NCBI GenBank assembly: GCA_964429235.1 | Contig: CAYSAQ010000001.1 | Coordinates: forward strand, 124,001-188,000 | Direction: 5' to 3' | From: CAYSAQ01 sp964429235 | GTDB lineage: Bacteria > Margulisbacteria > Riflemargulisbacteria > GWF2-35-9 > DYQY01 | DNA length: 64,000 nt | In this document: in pieces, positions 25,750 through 33,652 of the stretch | Numbering within the stretch: the stretch's first letter is position 1 | Layout: the number at the start of each line of letters is the position of its first letter | Made by a program: the position numbers and the translations under genes | The notes under the pieces: generated by a model | Told to the model about the DNA's origin: nothing | What the model saw: the letters and a program-made list of their open reading frames with translations, nothing else | Database searches by the model: none

Positions 25750-26203
25750 AAAAATATTCTATCTTTCTAAAACCAACAACTTGATCTAATACCTTGCCAT
25801 TCTTATCGATAACAACTGTTACCGGAATTCCCGATACATTAAAATAACTAGCAATCTCAGTTGTTCCTACAACTGATGGGAACGTAACTCCCAATTTATT
25901 AAGCTTATTTTTAATCTTTTTAGTGCTCTTATCAAAACCTATCGCTACAAAGCCTACATTACTGGAAACTTCTTCAGACATTCCTTGAAAAGCTTCAAGT
26001 TGCTTTGAACACCAAGGACACCAAGTAGTAAAAAACACCAAATAACTAATATCTTTACCTTCAACGTAAGTACTTAGTGCTACTTCTTCACCTGATAATT
26101 CACTTAGCATAAAGTCTGGAATAATCTCATCTTTAGTTGAGATTTCAGCGAATACTACCCCCAAAGAAAACAACATCAACATTATAATTAATAACTTCTT
26201 CAT
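25736..26203 (-). CDS. TlpA/ResA-like exported thiol-disulfide oxidoreductase
   Basis: 155 residues. A signal peptide or anchor (1-19) precedes a thioredoxin-fold domain with the redox motif WCPWC (C62, C65) and a cis-proline region (VSGIPVTVVIDKNGKV). Such proteins reduce or oxidise cysteines outside the cytoplasmic membrane, for example in cytochrome c maturation. The gene follows ccdA by 12 nt, and CcdA is the usual electron donor across the membrane, with the adjacent cytoplasmic thioredoxin as source. No cytochrome c maturation gene is in view. Confidence 0.88.
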   Translation of the reverse strand: MKKLLIIMLMLFSLGVVFAEISTKDEIIPDFMLSELSGEEVALSTYVEGKDISYLVFFTTWCPWCSKQLEAFQGMSEEVSSNVGFVAIGFDKSTKKIKNKLNKLGVTFPSVVGTTEIASYFNVSGIPVTVVIDKNGKVLDQVVGFRKIEYFSSFL

Positions 26204-26215
26204 CTCTTCCTCCTT

Positions 26216-26860
26216 CTAGTTACCCACTAACACCCATATACCTACTACAAATAATAGCACACCAGAAACAAACTCCACATAACGCGAATATTTATTTAGT
26301 CCTTTTACTTTTTTCCTAATACCTTCTGACATAAAGGCTACTAATAAAAACGGAATAATTAATCCTACACAGAACATTAATAAAACAACAACCTTGCCAT
26401 ACAATCCATTTGCATTTGCAGCTAGAATCAGAACATTTCCTAATAAAGGCCCAATACATGGTGACCAGCCGAATGCAAACAAAACACCGAATATAAAGGA
26501 TGAAGCAACATTAAACTTCTTTATATTAATATTTCTAGTATCTGAATATAGTATTGGTATTCTAAGAACTTTCCAAAAATGTAATGCAAAAACTATCATA
26601 AGAACACCTAAAATTAGTTTAAACACATAATACCTTTGCATGAATGAAATAAAAAAACTTACAGAAAGACCTAGCATTAAATAAATAACAGTAAACCCCA
26701 TAATAAAAGCTAAAACATTTAAAACTAATTTCTTTTTACTTTTATTTTCGGCATTAACCCCAGAGAAATAAGCAATATACAGGGGGACTAACGGGAACAC
26801 ACATGGTGATAAGAACGATAATACCCCTGCAAAAACAGCTATTAAAGCTAACTCAATCAT
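26216..26860 (-). CDS. ccdA: CcdA-type thiol electron transporter
   Basis: 214 residues with six membrane helices. Two conserved cysteines, C20 in SPCVFPLVPLYIAYFSG and C135 in GWSPCIGPLLG, are those that carry electrons from cytoplasmic thioredoxin to exported thioredoxin-like proteins. It overlaps trxA by 4 nt and precedes the TlpA-like gene, so a complete relay (thioredoxin, CcdA, TlpA) is encoded together. Length and motifs match the short CcdA form rather than full DsbD. Confidence 0.93.
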   Translation of the reverse strand: MIELALIAVFAGVLSFLSPCVFPLVPLYIAYFSGVNAENKSKKKLVLNVLAFIMGFTVIYLMLGLSVSFFISFMQRYYVFKLILGVLMIVFALHFWKVLRIPILYSDTRNINIKKFNVASSFIFGVLFAFGWSPCIGPLLGNVLILAANANGLYGKVVVLLMFCVGLIIPFLLVAFMSEGIRKKVKGLNKYSRYVEFVSGVLLFVVGIWVLVGN

Positions 26861-27183
26861 TTTATAGCTATTGCGTTAATGTCTTGTACTAATTGAGGAG
26901 CAGGTCTAAAACCTACTAATCTATCAATCTCTGCACCATCTTTAAAAACTATTAAGCATGGAATACCTGTAACCTGATACTTCATTGCTGTATCTTGATT
27001 CTCGTCAGTATTTAATTTAACAATTTTAGCTTTATCCGCAACTTGCGCTGCAGCTTGGTCTAAAACTGGAGCCATCATCTTACAAGGACCACACCAATCA
27101 GCATAGAAATCCACAACCACTAACTTACCCTTCTCGTCTAATACCTCACTCTGAAAATTTGAATCTGTAACTAATGCAACCAT
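26857..27183 (-). CDS. trxA: Thioredoxin
   Basis: 108 residues, standard length. The active site is WCGPCK (C31, C34) with D25 in VVVDFYADW and cis-Pro in VTGIPCLIVFKDG, where the extra cysteine after IP is less usual. It reduces cytoplasmic disulfides and here probably feeds CcdA. AGGAGGAAT precedes the ATG. A thioredoxin reductase gene lies 4 kb further along in the same orientation. Confidence 0.95.
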   Translation of the reverse strand: MVALVTDSNFQSEVLDEKGKLVVVDFYADWCGPCKMMAPVLDQAAAQVADKAKIVKLNTDENQDTAMKYQVTGIPCLIVFKDGAEIDRLVGFRPAPQLVQDINAIAIK

Positions 27184-27199
27184 TTTTATTCCTCCTATT

Positions 27200-27469
27200 T
27201 TATGAATATTTGCAACAAAGCTCTAACAAATCCTTAACAAAATCATTAACTAATGTATAAGAAACCTCTTTATGGTTTCTTGTTGCCTTAACTATTCCCA
27301 TCCTTTTAAGAACAGATAAATGCTGAGACACTGTTGACTGTGGCAAATCTAAATTTTCTTCAATATCAGAAACACAACAACCGACACCCGCTACGTGTTT
27401 AAGAACTCTCATCCTTACGGGATTACCCAGCACTTTTAAAGTCTCCGTAACATTCTCACAAGTATCCAT
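27200..27469 (-). CDS. ArsR/SmtB-family repressor with five cysteines
   Basis: 89 residues with a winged helix (LGNPVRMRVLKHVAGVGCCVSDIEENLDLPQSTVSQHLSVLKRMGIV). Cysteines are C4, the pair C31-C32 at the position of the ELCVC metal box, and C85-C86 at the end. ArsR proteins sense metals, or persulfide/redox state in the SqrR/BigR group. Leading a thioredoxin-CcdA-TlpA operon, this one is most likely a thiol-redox or sulfur sensor controlling that operon. The effector is an inference. A palindrome overlaps its own promoter. Confidence 0.88.
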   Translation of the reverse strand: MDTCENVTETLKVLGNPVRMRVLKHVAGVGCCVSDIEENLDLPQSTVSQHLSVLKRMGIVKATRNHKEVSYTLVNDFVKDLLELCCKYS

Positions 27470-27501
27470 AAACCCTCCTCATATTTACTTATCTAAATGT
27501 T

Positions 27502-27529
27502 ATGATATCATGGATAAAAAAAATGTCAA
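27502..27529 (-). promoter_or_regulatory. Promoter and likely ArsR-family operator of the thioredoxin operon
   Basis: On the minus strand a perfect TTGACA (27524-27529) is followed after 16 nt by TATCAT (27502-27507). The palindrome ATGATATCAT (27502-27511) covers the -10 box, a position where a bound repressor would block RNA polymerase. The start codon follows about 32 nt downstream with GAGGAGGG in front. Confidence 0.55.
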
Positions 27530-27537
27530 ACTATAAA

Positions 27538-28413
27538 TTAATTTTCGTGAATAATTGGTACTGCACTTGCATAATCTTCATAATGAATATTACCGTGAGG
27601 CACTGTAAACTTCAGAATTTTAACCCATTCTGATTCTTCAACTGATAAAAGGTAATCTTCAACATCTTTTAATGAATTAAATGGCATAAGCCCATTTTCT
27701 TGTTCAAGGAAATATGAATTTTTCATTAAAACAGCCGCTATACTCGTTGCTTTTACAAGAGGCTCTCCAGCTAAATCCAAAATAACTCTTCTCCTTGATT
27801 CTTTCATACGAAAATAAGCCCTATTAATGGCCTCTTTTCTTTTATAGCTAGAGTTCTTTAGAATAAGATCGGTATTAACTTCTCCCGATGCTTCTGATAC
27901 ATTTCTTTTTGAAGTGCCTGTAGAGATACTATGTTCATGCAAAGATTCCTCTTGGTCTAGGACTACTTTAATCTTTCTAGAGTATGAAAACTTAATCGAA
28001 GTACGTAATCTTAATATTTGAGATTCAATAGAACTTCTCAAGCCTTCAAGCTCTTCAATATCTTTTTTATCCAATGAATAAACCCCATACTCAAATTCAG
28101 GCTTTAATTCATATTCATTAATAATATTAGTAATTTCATTCTTTCTAAGATCTAATTTTTCTGTAGCTGCTATTTTTTCATTTCTAGTTAACTCTACTCT
28201 TGTGACTGGCAAACTCCAACTTTTTAACAAGTCAGATTTATCTACTTTCAATTTAGAATAAATTGCTAAAGACTCCGCACTCCAAAGCTCTAAATTCATC
28301 ATTGATTTCATACTTAGCTCAATATCAGCTAAATCTTTTCTGAAAAAATTTTCTGCCTCCTCAAAAAGATCCAGTTGATATGGTTTTTTTATAGATATTA
28401 CTTTATTTTCCAT
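27538..28413 (-). CDS. Conserved-looking cytoplasmic protein of unknown function
   Basis: 291 residues, no signal peptide or membrane helix; not recognised. It is charged, with helical stretches such as VELTRNEKIAATEKLDLRKNEI and KDIEELEGLRSSIESQILRLR (about 115-140) that could form a coiled coil. The last third (SYKRKEAINRAYFRMKESRRRVILDLAGEP) is basic. The ATG at 28413 has no Shine-Dalgarno sequence; a -10-like TATATT lies 6 nt upstream, so leaderless expression is likely. Neighbours are the ArsR operon and a TPR protein; nothing there suggests a function. Confidence 0.75.
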   Translation of the reverse strand: MENKVISIKKPYQLDLFEEAENFFRKDLADIELSMKSMMNLELWSAESLAIYSKLKVDKSDLLKSWSLPVTRVELTRNEKIAATEKLDLRKNEITNIINEYELKPEFEYGVYSLDKKDIEELEGLRSSIESQILRLRTSIKFSYSRKIKVVLDQEESLHEHSISTGTSKRNVSEASGEVNTDLILKNSSYKRKEAINRAYFRMKESRRRVILDLAGEPLVKATSIAAVLMKNSYFLEQENGLMPFNSLKDVEDYLLSVEESEWVKILKFTVPHGNIHYEDYASAVPIIHEN

Positions 28414-28419
28414 ACAGGA

Positions 28420-28447
28420 AATATACCCACTAATATATAAAGTTAAA
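28420..28447 (-). promoter_or_regulatory. Promoter placed for a leaderless mRNA (gene 27538..28413)
   Basis: TTTAAC (28442-28447), 16 nt, TATATT (28420-28425), 6 nt, ATG on the minus strand. No ribosome-binding site is visible in between. Confidence 0.4.
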
Positions 28448-28464
28448 CCTATATCTAAAAAAAA

Positions 28465-29082
28465 CTAGTTCAATTTTGAAGAAAGCTCTTGGATTGCTTG
28501 CTTAACTGCTTCATTATCTTCATCAATACTAAGGATTTTACGAAATGTTCCAATTGCAGTATCTACATTACCCATATAATAAAGCCCAACTGCTTTATTG
28601 TATAAAGCGTTCACGTTATCTGGTTCCTTAGACAAAATTTTATCACAAAAGCCTGTAGCTTCTTTATAATCCTCATTCTCAACTGCAATATTTGCAAGAT
28701 TAAACAATGCATCTTTATGAAACTCATCAATTTTCAATATGGTTAAAAATTCATCTTTTGCTTTATCAAAACGCTTTTTCTCATAATAATATAGGCCTAG
28801 CTGAAAGCGTGCTTTTAAATTATTAGGATTAATATTTAAAGAATCTTGAATTTCAATGAAAGCTAAATCAATATCCTTTTGTTTAAAATAGTGCTCCTTA
28901 ATACCTTCTAGTTTCTGTCTTACTAAAAAATTTTTCCTTTTGAGAATAGCTTGCATTATTGGTTTACTAAGCTCTACTTCTGGAACTCCGTACCAATGAA
29001 GCTTTCTGCCACAATATGGGCAAAACTGACGTCTAACAGCCATTTTGTCAGAAACTAATTTTTCACAATAAGTACAATACAT
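28465..29082 (-). CDS. Zinc-ribbon plus TPR-repeat protein
   Basis: 205 residues. The N-terminus has two CxxC pairs (CTYC at 3-6, CPYC at about 21-24), a small zinc ribbon. From about 60 to 195 there are tetratricopeptide repeats (NPNNLKARFQLGLYYYEKKRFDKAKDEF, then DALFNLANIAVENEDYKEA and NVNALYNKAVGLYYMGNVDTA). TPR proteins act as protein-binding scaffolds; the zinc ribbon may bind nucleic acid or protein. It follows nth, separated by a strong palindrome. TATAAT lies 6 nt before its ATG. Confidence 0.85.
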   Translation of the reverse strand: MYCTYCEKLVSDKMAVRRQFCPYCGRKLHWYGVPEVELSKPIMQAILKRKNFLVRQKLEGIKEHYFKQKDIDLAFIEIQDSLNINPNNLKARFQLGLYYYEKKRFDKAKDEFLTILKIDEFHKDALFNLANIAVENEDYKEATGFCDKILSKEPDNVNALYNKAVGLYYMGNVDTAIGTFRKILSIDEDNEAVKQAIQELSSKLN

Positions 29083-29089
29083 ACTTATA

Positions 29090-29740
29090 TTATATAACTT
29101 CTCCCGCAGATGCGGGAGAAGTTATATTAAATTGACACTTATTATTAAGAAAACATTCGGAACATTTGGGATTACGGGGCAGACAAATATTTTGTCCTAA
29201 TAGCACCAAGTACTGATTAATTGTCTTCCAATACTTTCTTGGCAATATATTCCTCAACTCTATCTCTGTATCATCGGGGGTTTTAGTTTCCAGCCACAGC
29301 CATCTATTTGCAATTCTATGCACATGAGTATCAACACAGATACCGTCATCATCAAAAACCTCCGTTATGACCAAATTAGCCACCTTTCGCCCAACTCCTG
29401 GCAATGATAGCAGACCCACTATTGTCTCTGGAGTTTTGCCATCGAAATCATTAAGAACAATATCTGCAATCTTTTTTAGCTGTTCGGACTTTCTCTTATA
29501 AAAACCACACGGATATAGCAAATTAGTTAAATCTTCTAAAGATATAGTTTGAAGCTGTTTATAATTTTGAACACTTTCAAAAAGTTTCTCAGAAACTACC
29601 CATGTAACAGCTTCTTTTGTCCTAAGACTAATTACAGATGAAACTAATACTTTGAAAGCTTTTTCTTCTTTATCTGCAACATCTTTTAAAATGATATCCA
29701 CCTGTTCATAAATAAAATCTAAATCACTGAAGCTGATCAT
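29090..29740 (-). CDS. nth: Endonuclease III (Nth), DNA glycosylase/AP lyase
   Basis: 216 residues from ATG at 29740, chosen because AAGGAG lies 6 nt upstream. The HhH-GPD core has LPGVGRKVANLV with the catalytic Lys, and VDTHVHRIANRW with the catalytic Asp. The cluster-binding cysteines (C-x6-C-x2-C-x5-C: CLPRNPKCSECFLNNKC) hold a [4Fe-4S]. It removes oxidised pyrimidines and nicks abasic sites. The last residues are encoded by a palindrome and may be an acquired tail. It overlaps the nuclease gene upstream by 17 nt. Confidence 0.95.
   Translation of the reverse strand: MISFSDLDFIYEQVDIILKDVADKEEKAFKVLVSSVISLRTKEAVTWVVSEKLFESVQNYKQLQTISLEDLTNLLYPCGFYKRKSEQLKKIADIVLNDFDGKTPETIVGLLSLPGVGRKVANLVITEVFDDDGICVDTHVHRIANRWLWLETKTPDDTEIELRNILPRKYWKTINQYLVLLGQNICLPRNPKCSECFLNNKCQFNITSPASAGEVI
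29093..29126. repeat. Perfect 34-bp palindrome over the 3' end of nth
   Basis: TATAACTTCTCCCGCA (29093-29108) and its exact complement (29111-29126) flank a 2-nt centre. It encodes the last residues of the nth product (SPASAGEV region) and has a GC-rich stem core. On the minus strand no clear T-run follows, so it is at best an imperfect terminator. I see no second copy in the window. Confidence 0.85.
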
Positions 29741-30221
29741 AGCTAGCTCCTTCTTTCCAAATCTTTTCATACTCAGCTGAATATTCAGTTATTAACTTAC
29801 TCTCATCTAAAATTAAACAATTTTCATAATTATACTTCTCGGCATTGGTACTCCAATTATAAGAACCCGTAACCAAGTATGTTTTATTAATTAACATGAA
29901 CTTATGATGCATCATGCCGCGACCATAACTTACTGGCAGATATCTAACAGGGACATGTTCTCTTAATAATTTCAAAGCACTGTACTTTCCATTGCCCTGT
30001 CCTCTGTCTGCAACTATTCTAATATTACGGCCTTTTTTATTTTCCATAAGCAAAGCCATTGCTAGTTCCTTAGAAGTAAAACTAAATATAGCTATATCAA
30101 TATTCCCAGTGGTAGTTTGGATTAGATTTATAATCTGCTCACGAGTTCCTCCATTTGGAGAAAAGAAAACCTGTGAACAAAAAACTGTTGATAGTAATAG
30201 TAATCCTATAATGAAACGCAT
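29724..30221 (-). CDS. Exported phospholipase D-like nuclease (Nuc type, single HKD-like motif)
   Basis: 165 residues from ATG at 30221. A signal peptide (MRFIIGLLLLSTVFCS) leads into a Nuc-type domain: FFSPNGGTREQIINLI, IDIAIFSFTSKELA, then the catalytic motif HHKFMLINKTYLVTGSYNWS. The canonical HxKx4D has Asn in place of Asp here. Single-motif members dimerise to form the active site and cut DNA or RNA without metal. It precedes nth and shares its transcript. A -10-like TATTAT lies 6 nt before the ATG, and no Shine-Dalgarno sequence is seen. Confidence 0.85.
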   Translation of the reverse strand: MRFIIGLLLLSTVFCSQVFFSPNGGTREQIINLIQTTTGNIDIAIFSFTSKELAMALLMENKKGRNIRIVADRGQGNGKYSALKLLREHVPVRYLPVSYGRGMMHHKFMLINKTYLVTGSYNWSTNAEKYNYENCLILDESKLITEYSAEYEKIWKEGASYDQLQ

Positions 30222-30270
30222 ATATATATAATACAATTGTTACTTGTCATTGAAAACCAAAGGTTCTGTA

Positions 30271-30299
30271 TTGCGTAAAATTCAAACTTCGTCTAAAAT
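30271..30299 (+). promoter_or_regulatory. Promoter of the tRNA gene
   Basis: TTGCGT (30271-30276) and TAAAAT (30294-30299) are 17 nt apart, about 16 nt ahead of the mature tRNA 5' end. Confidence 0.5.
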
Positions 30300-30315
30300 A
30301 AACAGGCAATTTAAT

Positions 30316-30392
30316 GGCGATGTAGCTCAGTTGGTTAGAGCGCACGGCTCATACCCGTGTTGTCGTTGGTTCGATTCCAACCATCGCTACCA
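30316..30392 (+). tRNA. tRNA with CAT anticodon, probably elongator tRNA-Met
   Basis: A 77-nt cloverleaf with an encoded CCA: acceptor GGCGATG/CATCGCT (first pair G-T), D-arm TAGCTCAGTTGGTTAGAGC, anticodon stem CACGG/CCGTG with loop CTCATAC, and T-arm GTTGG-TTCGATT-CCAAC. It resembles bacterial elongator tRNA-Met more than initiator, since the first acceptor pair is G-T rather than the initiator's unpaired C-A and the three-GC-pair anticodon stem is absent. A CAT anticodon modified to lysidine (tRNA-Ile2) is a less likely alternative. Confidence 0.93.
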
Positions 30393-30491
30393 TTAATATG
30401 CATCACAAACAATTCGTTTTCTCCGTTTTATGTTTAACTTCCCTGTTTATGGGCAAATATAAGTTTAACAAAAAAACAAGGGGGCCTTATT

Positions 30492-30608
30492 ATGGAGTTC
30501 GAAAGTAATATGCTAAGTTTTGATTCAGAAATTAAATTAATGAAACTACTTGGTGCTTCAGAAGAAGTAATAGACGAACTACTAGAAATGAAAGTAACCC
30601 GAGAGTAA
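30492..30608 (+). CDS. Small ORF downstream of the tRNA (38 residues)
   Basis: ATG at 30492 is preceded by AAGGGGG at a good distance and opens a 38-codon frame ending in TAA. The peptide is acidic and amphipathic (SEIKLMKLLGASEEVIDELLEMKV), suggesting one or two short helices and no membrane segment. It lies between the tRNA and the convergent rpiB, whose stop is only 4 nt away. No family recognised; real translation is plausible because of the ribosome-binding site. Confidence 0.5.
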   Translation: MEFESNMLSFDSEIKLMKLLGASEEVIDELLEMKVTRE

Positions 30609-30612
30609 AAAA

Positions 30613-31044
30613 TTAACCTTCTATAAGGTCTACTCTTCTTTGATGTCTTCCACCCTCAAAGTCTGTCGTTATCCATACGTCTGCTATTTTAATAGCATCT
30701 TCAATAGATGTAGTTCTAGCTCCTAATGATAATACATTCGCATCATTATGTTTACTTGCCATCTCTGCATCAAATTCTGTAGTACAAAGAGCAGCTCTTA
30801 TTCCCTTAACCTTGTTAGCAGCCATAGAAATACCAATACCTGTTCCACATATTATAATACCTTTTACTGCGGAGCCATCAGCCACTAATCCAGCAACTTG
30901 TCTTCCAATAACAGGATAATCTACAGAATCTTCAGTATCTGTTCCAATATTTAAAAACTCATGTCCATACTTATCAGCTAAATAAGTCATCAAAGATTTT
31001 TTCATCTCTACGCCAGCATGATCATTACCAATAGCTATCTTCAT
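30613..31044 (-). CDS. rpiB: Ribose-5-phosphate isomerase B
   Basis: 143 residues, standard length. It begins MKIAIGNDHAGVEMKKSL and has ICGTGIGISMAANK with the catalytic C66, followed by RAALCTTEFDAEMASKHNDANVLSLGAR. It interconverts ribose 5-phosphate and ribulose 5-phosphate in the pentose phosphate pathway. The start directly abuts the trxB stop, so the two are co-transcribed. All signature residues for RpiB/LacAB family are present. Confidence 0.96.
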   Translation of the reverse strand: MKIAIGNDHAGVEMKKSLMTYLADKYGHEFLNIGTDTEDSVDYPVIGRQVAGLVADGSAVKGIIICGTGIGISMAANKVKGIRAALCTTEFDAEMASKHNDANVLSLGARTTSIEDAIKIADVWITTDFEGGRHQRRVDLIEG

Positions 31045-31998
31045 TTAATTCTGCTCCTTTTCACATACTTTTTCTTGCGAACACATATATTCATCAGCAA
31101 TAATTGCTGCTACTGCACCATCAGATACAGCAGTAACCACCTGCCAAACAGGTTTATTTATTAAATCACCGGCAGCAAATACACCAGGAACAATTGTGCG
31201 CATCTTAGAATCGGCTACAACATATCCTTGCGCATCTAATGTGACAAATTCTTTAAAGATATCAGTATTCGGTAAACTTCCTATATAAATAAATACTCCA
31301 TCAACATCTATTTTCTCTTCTGCTTCTGTTTCTTTATGTTTTACTGTTATTGATTGAACAGTTGTGTCACCATCAATGCTTGTTAGAACACATGGAGTTT
31401 CTATTTTTATTTTAGGATTATTCATCACTCGTTCTATTACAATCTTTTCAGCTCTAAATTCAGAACGTCTATGGTATATGGTTACTTCTTTTGCAAACTT
31501 AGTTAAAAATAATGCTTCTTCAAAAGCAGCATTACCACCACCTATAACAGCAACTTTTTTATCTTTATAAAAAGCACCGTCACATGTAGCGCAAAAAGAA
31601 ACGCCTCTTCCAGTAAACTTTGCCTCTCCTGGTATATCCATTTTTCTAGAACTTCTGCCAGTTGCCAATATTACTGCACCAGCATTAACAATTCCGCTAT
31701 ATGCTGTCTCTATAACTTTAACTCCATCTTTATTCTGGATATTTTTGACTTCATCATACATAAACTCAGCACCTTGTGTTTCTGCTTGAACTTGCATTTT
31801 TTCAGCAAGAGCCATCCCTGATACTGGATCTTTTCCTGTACCTGGATAATTTTCAATATGTTCTGTCATACTCTGCTGTCCGCCAACCATTGCACGTTCG
31901 ATAATAAGTACTTTTCGAGTAGTTCTAGCTGCATAAATTGCGGCACTCAAACCAGCTGGTCCAGCACCAACAATAACTATTTCATAATATTTTTCCAT
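31045..31998 (-). CDS. trxB: Thioredoxin reductase
   Basis: 317 residues, standard length. FAD-binding GAGPAGLSAAIYAAR (11-25), redox motif CATC (C136, C139 in FCATCDGAFY), NAD(P)-binding GGGNAAFEEALFL and a C-terminal GVFAAGDL are present. It passes electrons to thioredoxin and so, here, probably on to the CcdA/TlpA relay. The NAD(P) loop ends HRRSEFRAE, which fits an NADPH enzyme (HRR motif). GAGGTGACG lies before the ATG. Confidence 0.96.
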   Translation of the reverse strand: MEKYYEIVIVGAGPAGLSAAIYAARTTRKVLIIERAMVGGQQSMTEHIENYPGTGKDPVSGMALAEKMQVQAETQGAEFMYDEVKNIQNKDGVKVIETAYSGIVNAGAVILATGRSSRKMDIPGEAKFTGRGVSFCATCDGAFYKDKKVAVIGGGNAAFEEALFLTKFAKEVTIYHRRSEFRAEKIVIERVMNNPKIKIETPCVLTSIDGDTTVQSITVKHKETEAEEKIDVDGVFIYIGSLPNTDIFKEFVTLDAQGYVVADSKMRTIVPGVFAAGDLINKPVWQVVTAVSDGAVAAIIADEYMCSQEKVCEKEQN

Positions 31999-32052
31999 GT
32001 CGTCACCTCTTGAAAAAAGTATAACATATTATCATCTATTGAGAGATGCTGA

Positions 32053-32745
32053 TTAAATGATTAATTGTATAACTAGGCCAAATACAAAATTAAATATAGG
32101 GTCGAGTACATTCATGTATAGCAAAAGAAAAATCAACAGGATACCATATTTCTCTAGCTTGTTATATATAGCTTCCTGATCTTTGTTTAGAAAAGGAAAT
32201 AACAACCTGCTTCCATCAAGCGGAGGGATAGGAACTAAGTTAACCACAGCTAATGCTGTATTAATAAAAACTAATTGCATAAAAACTTCTATAGCAATGA
32301 AAAGCAATGGATCTGCTGCTATCAGCTGCATTTTGGCTGTATCATTAATCATCAAAAAAACTTGATAAAGATCTTGCCCATATTTTCCCTCAATCAGCAC
32401 ACGCAACAACCATAACAATAATACGCCGATAACGGCTAATGAAACATTAGTTAAAGGGCCAACAATAGAAACCGTTGCAATATGCTTCTTTGAATCTTTT
32501 ACTTTACTCATATCTATTGGAACTGGCTTTGCCCAGCCAAACATAACAGGACTATGAGTAATAGCTAGAATTGCTGGAAATATAACAGAACCAACAAGAT
32601 CTAGATGCTTAATAGGATTAAAGGTAAGTCTTCCTGCTTTCTTTGCAGTATCATCTCCCAATACTAAAGCTACGAAACCATGAGCTAGCTCATGGAGCAT
32701 CACTGAAATTATTAAAACAAAAATTCTAATAGTTATAAATATCAT
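32053..32745 (-). CDS. Site-2-protease-like M50 membrane metallopeptidase
   Basis: 230 residues with about six membrane helices. The zinc site is HELAH (H18, E19, H22) in the first helix plus the NxxPxPPLDG motif (NLVPIPPLDGSRLL, about 170-183), which gives the third ligand. GWAKPVPID is another family mark. These short S2P proteins, such as YwhC/Rip-like, cut membrane proteins within the bilayer; natural substrates are mostly unknown. It is 25 nt downstream of xerD. Confidence 0.93.
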   Translation of the reverse strand: MIFITIRIFVLIISVMLHELAHGFVALVLGDDTAKKAGRLTFNPIKHLDLVGSVIFPAILAITHSPVMFGWAKPVPIDMSKVKDSKKHIATVSIVGPLTNVSLAVIGVLLLWLLRVLIEGKYGQDLYQVFLMINDTAKMQLIAADPLLFIAIEVFMQLVFINTALAVVNLVPIPPLDGSRLLFPFLNKDQEAIYNKLEKYGILLIFLLLYMNVLDPIFNFVFGLVIQLII

Positions 32746-32770
32746 AATATTTTCAGCATATCCCTTTCAA

Positions 32771-33652
32771 TCATGCTCTAGGATGAGCTTTCTTATACAC
32801 ATCATGAAGTCTATTTGTACTAACAGCTGTATAAATCTCTGTAGTTGAAATATTACTATGACCCAACAATTCCTGAATATATCTTAGATCAATATCATTC
32901 TCTAATAGTAATGTTGCAAAAGTATGCCTCAGCATATGTGGCGTTATCTTCTCTTTTATTTCTAATTTATCTCGCCAATCACTTATTATCTCCCATACTC
33001 GCTGCCTAGTCAGTCCTTTGCCATTCTTTTTAGATATTACAAAATCTCTAGCAATAAACTTCCATTCTACTAAAAAATCCTCAATCTTTGGCAACACTTT
33101 AGCTGCTATAGGAACAACTCTTTCTTTTGAACCTTTGCCAAAAACACGAATTGTCTTTGCATTAACATCAACACTCTTCATCTGCAATGAAACAACCTCA
33201 GACACTCTCAATCCACATCCATACATTAGCGACATCACGGCCCTATCTCTAAGAAATATTTGTATATCCTTATAATGTTTTTTCATAGCCAGCCCACTAA
33301 TCTTCTTAACTACATCTTTGCTAACTATTTTTGGTAATCGTTTACTTTGTCTTGGAAAATCTAAGAATATCTTAAGGTTTTCTTTTATAATGTCCTTTTT
33401 TAGCAGGTAGCTTATAAATGAACTAACAGCAGATATTTTTCTTATTAATGTTTTATTCGAAAAACCTCGTCTTTTCATTTGTAACATAAAGTCATTTATC
33501 GTTTCTAATGAAAGTGATTCTGTATCAATAGCTTTACCCCATTTAATAAACTGGTTTAAATCTATATTATATGAAGAATATGTATTCTGCGAATAACCCT
33601 TTTCGTACTTTAAATAAAGTAAAAAATCTTCTACTGATTGTTCTATCTTCAT
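32771..33652 (-). CDS. Tyrosine recombinase of XerC/XerD type
   Basis: 293 residues. The SAM-like N-terminal domain (1-95) is followed by a catalytic domain with Arg in YGCGLRVSEVVSL, a Lys in FGKGSKERVVPI, HMLRHTFATLLL, LGHSNISTTEIYT and the nucleophilic Tyr in that last stretch. Length and motifs are those of the chromosome-dimer resolvases XerC/XerD, which act with FtsK at dif. XerD is a little more likely (no symbol given). It overlaps the clpC stop (ATGA), and no mobile element borders are seen, so it is a housekeeping copy. Confidence 0.9.
   Translation of the reverse strand: MKIEQSVEDFLLYLKYEKGYSQNTYSSYNIDLNQFIKWGKAIDTESLSLETINDFMLQMKRRGFSNKTLIRKISAVSSFISYLLKKDIIKENLKIFLDFPRQSKRLPKIVSKDVVKKISGLAMKKHYKDIQIFLRDRAVMSLMYGCGLRVSEVVSLQMKSVDVNAKTIRVFGKGSKERVVPIAAKVLPKIEDFLVEWKFIARDFVISKKNGKGLTRQRVWEIISDWRDKLEIKEKITPHMLRHTFATLLLENDIDLRYIQELLGHSNISTTEIYTAVSTNRLHDVYKKAHPRA

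Noticed and set aside
32771..33652. Integrase of a mobile element
   Set aside because: It is coupled to clpC, has XerC/D length and no attachment repeats or cargo genes are seen around it.
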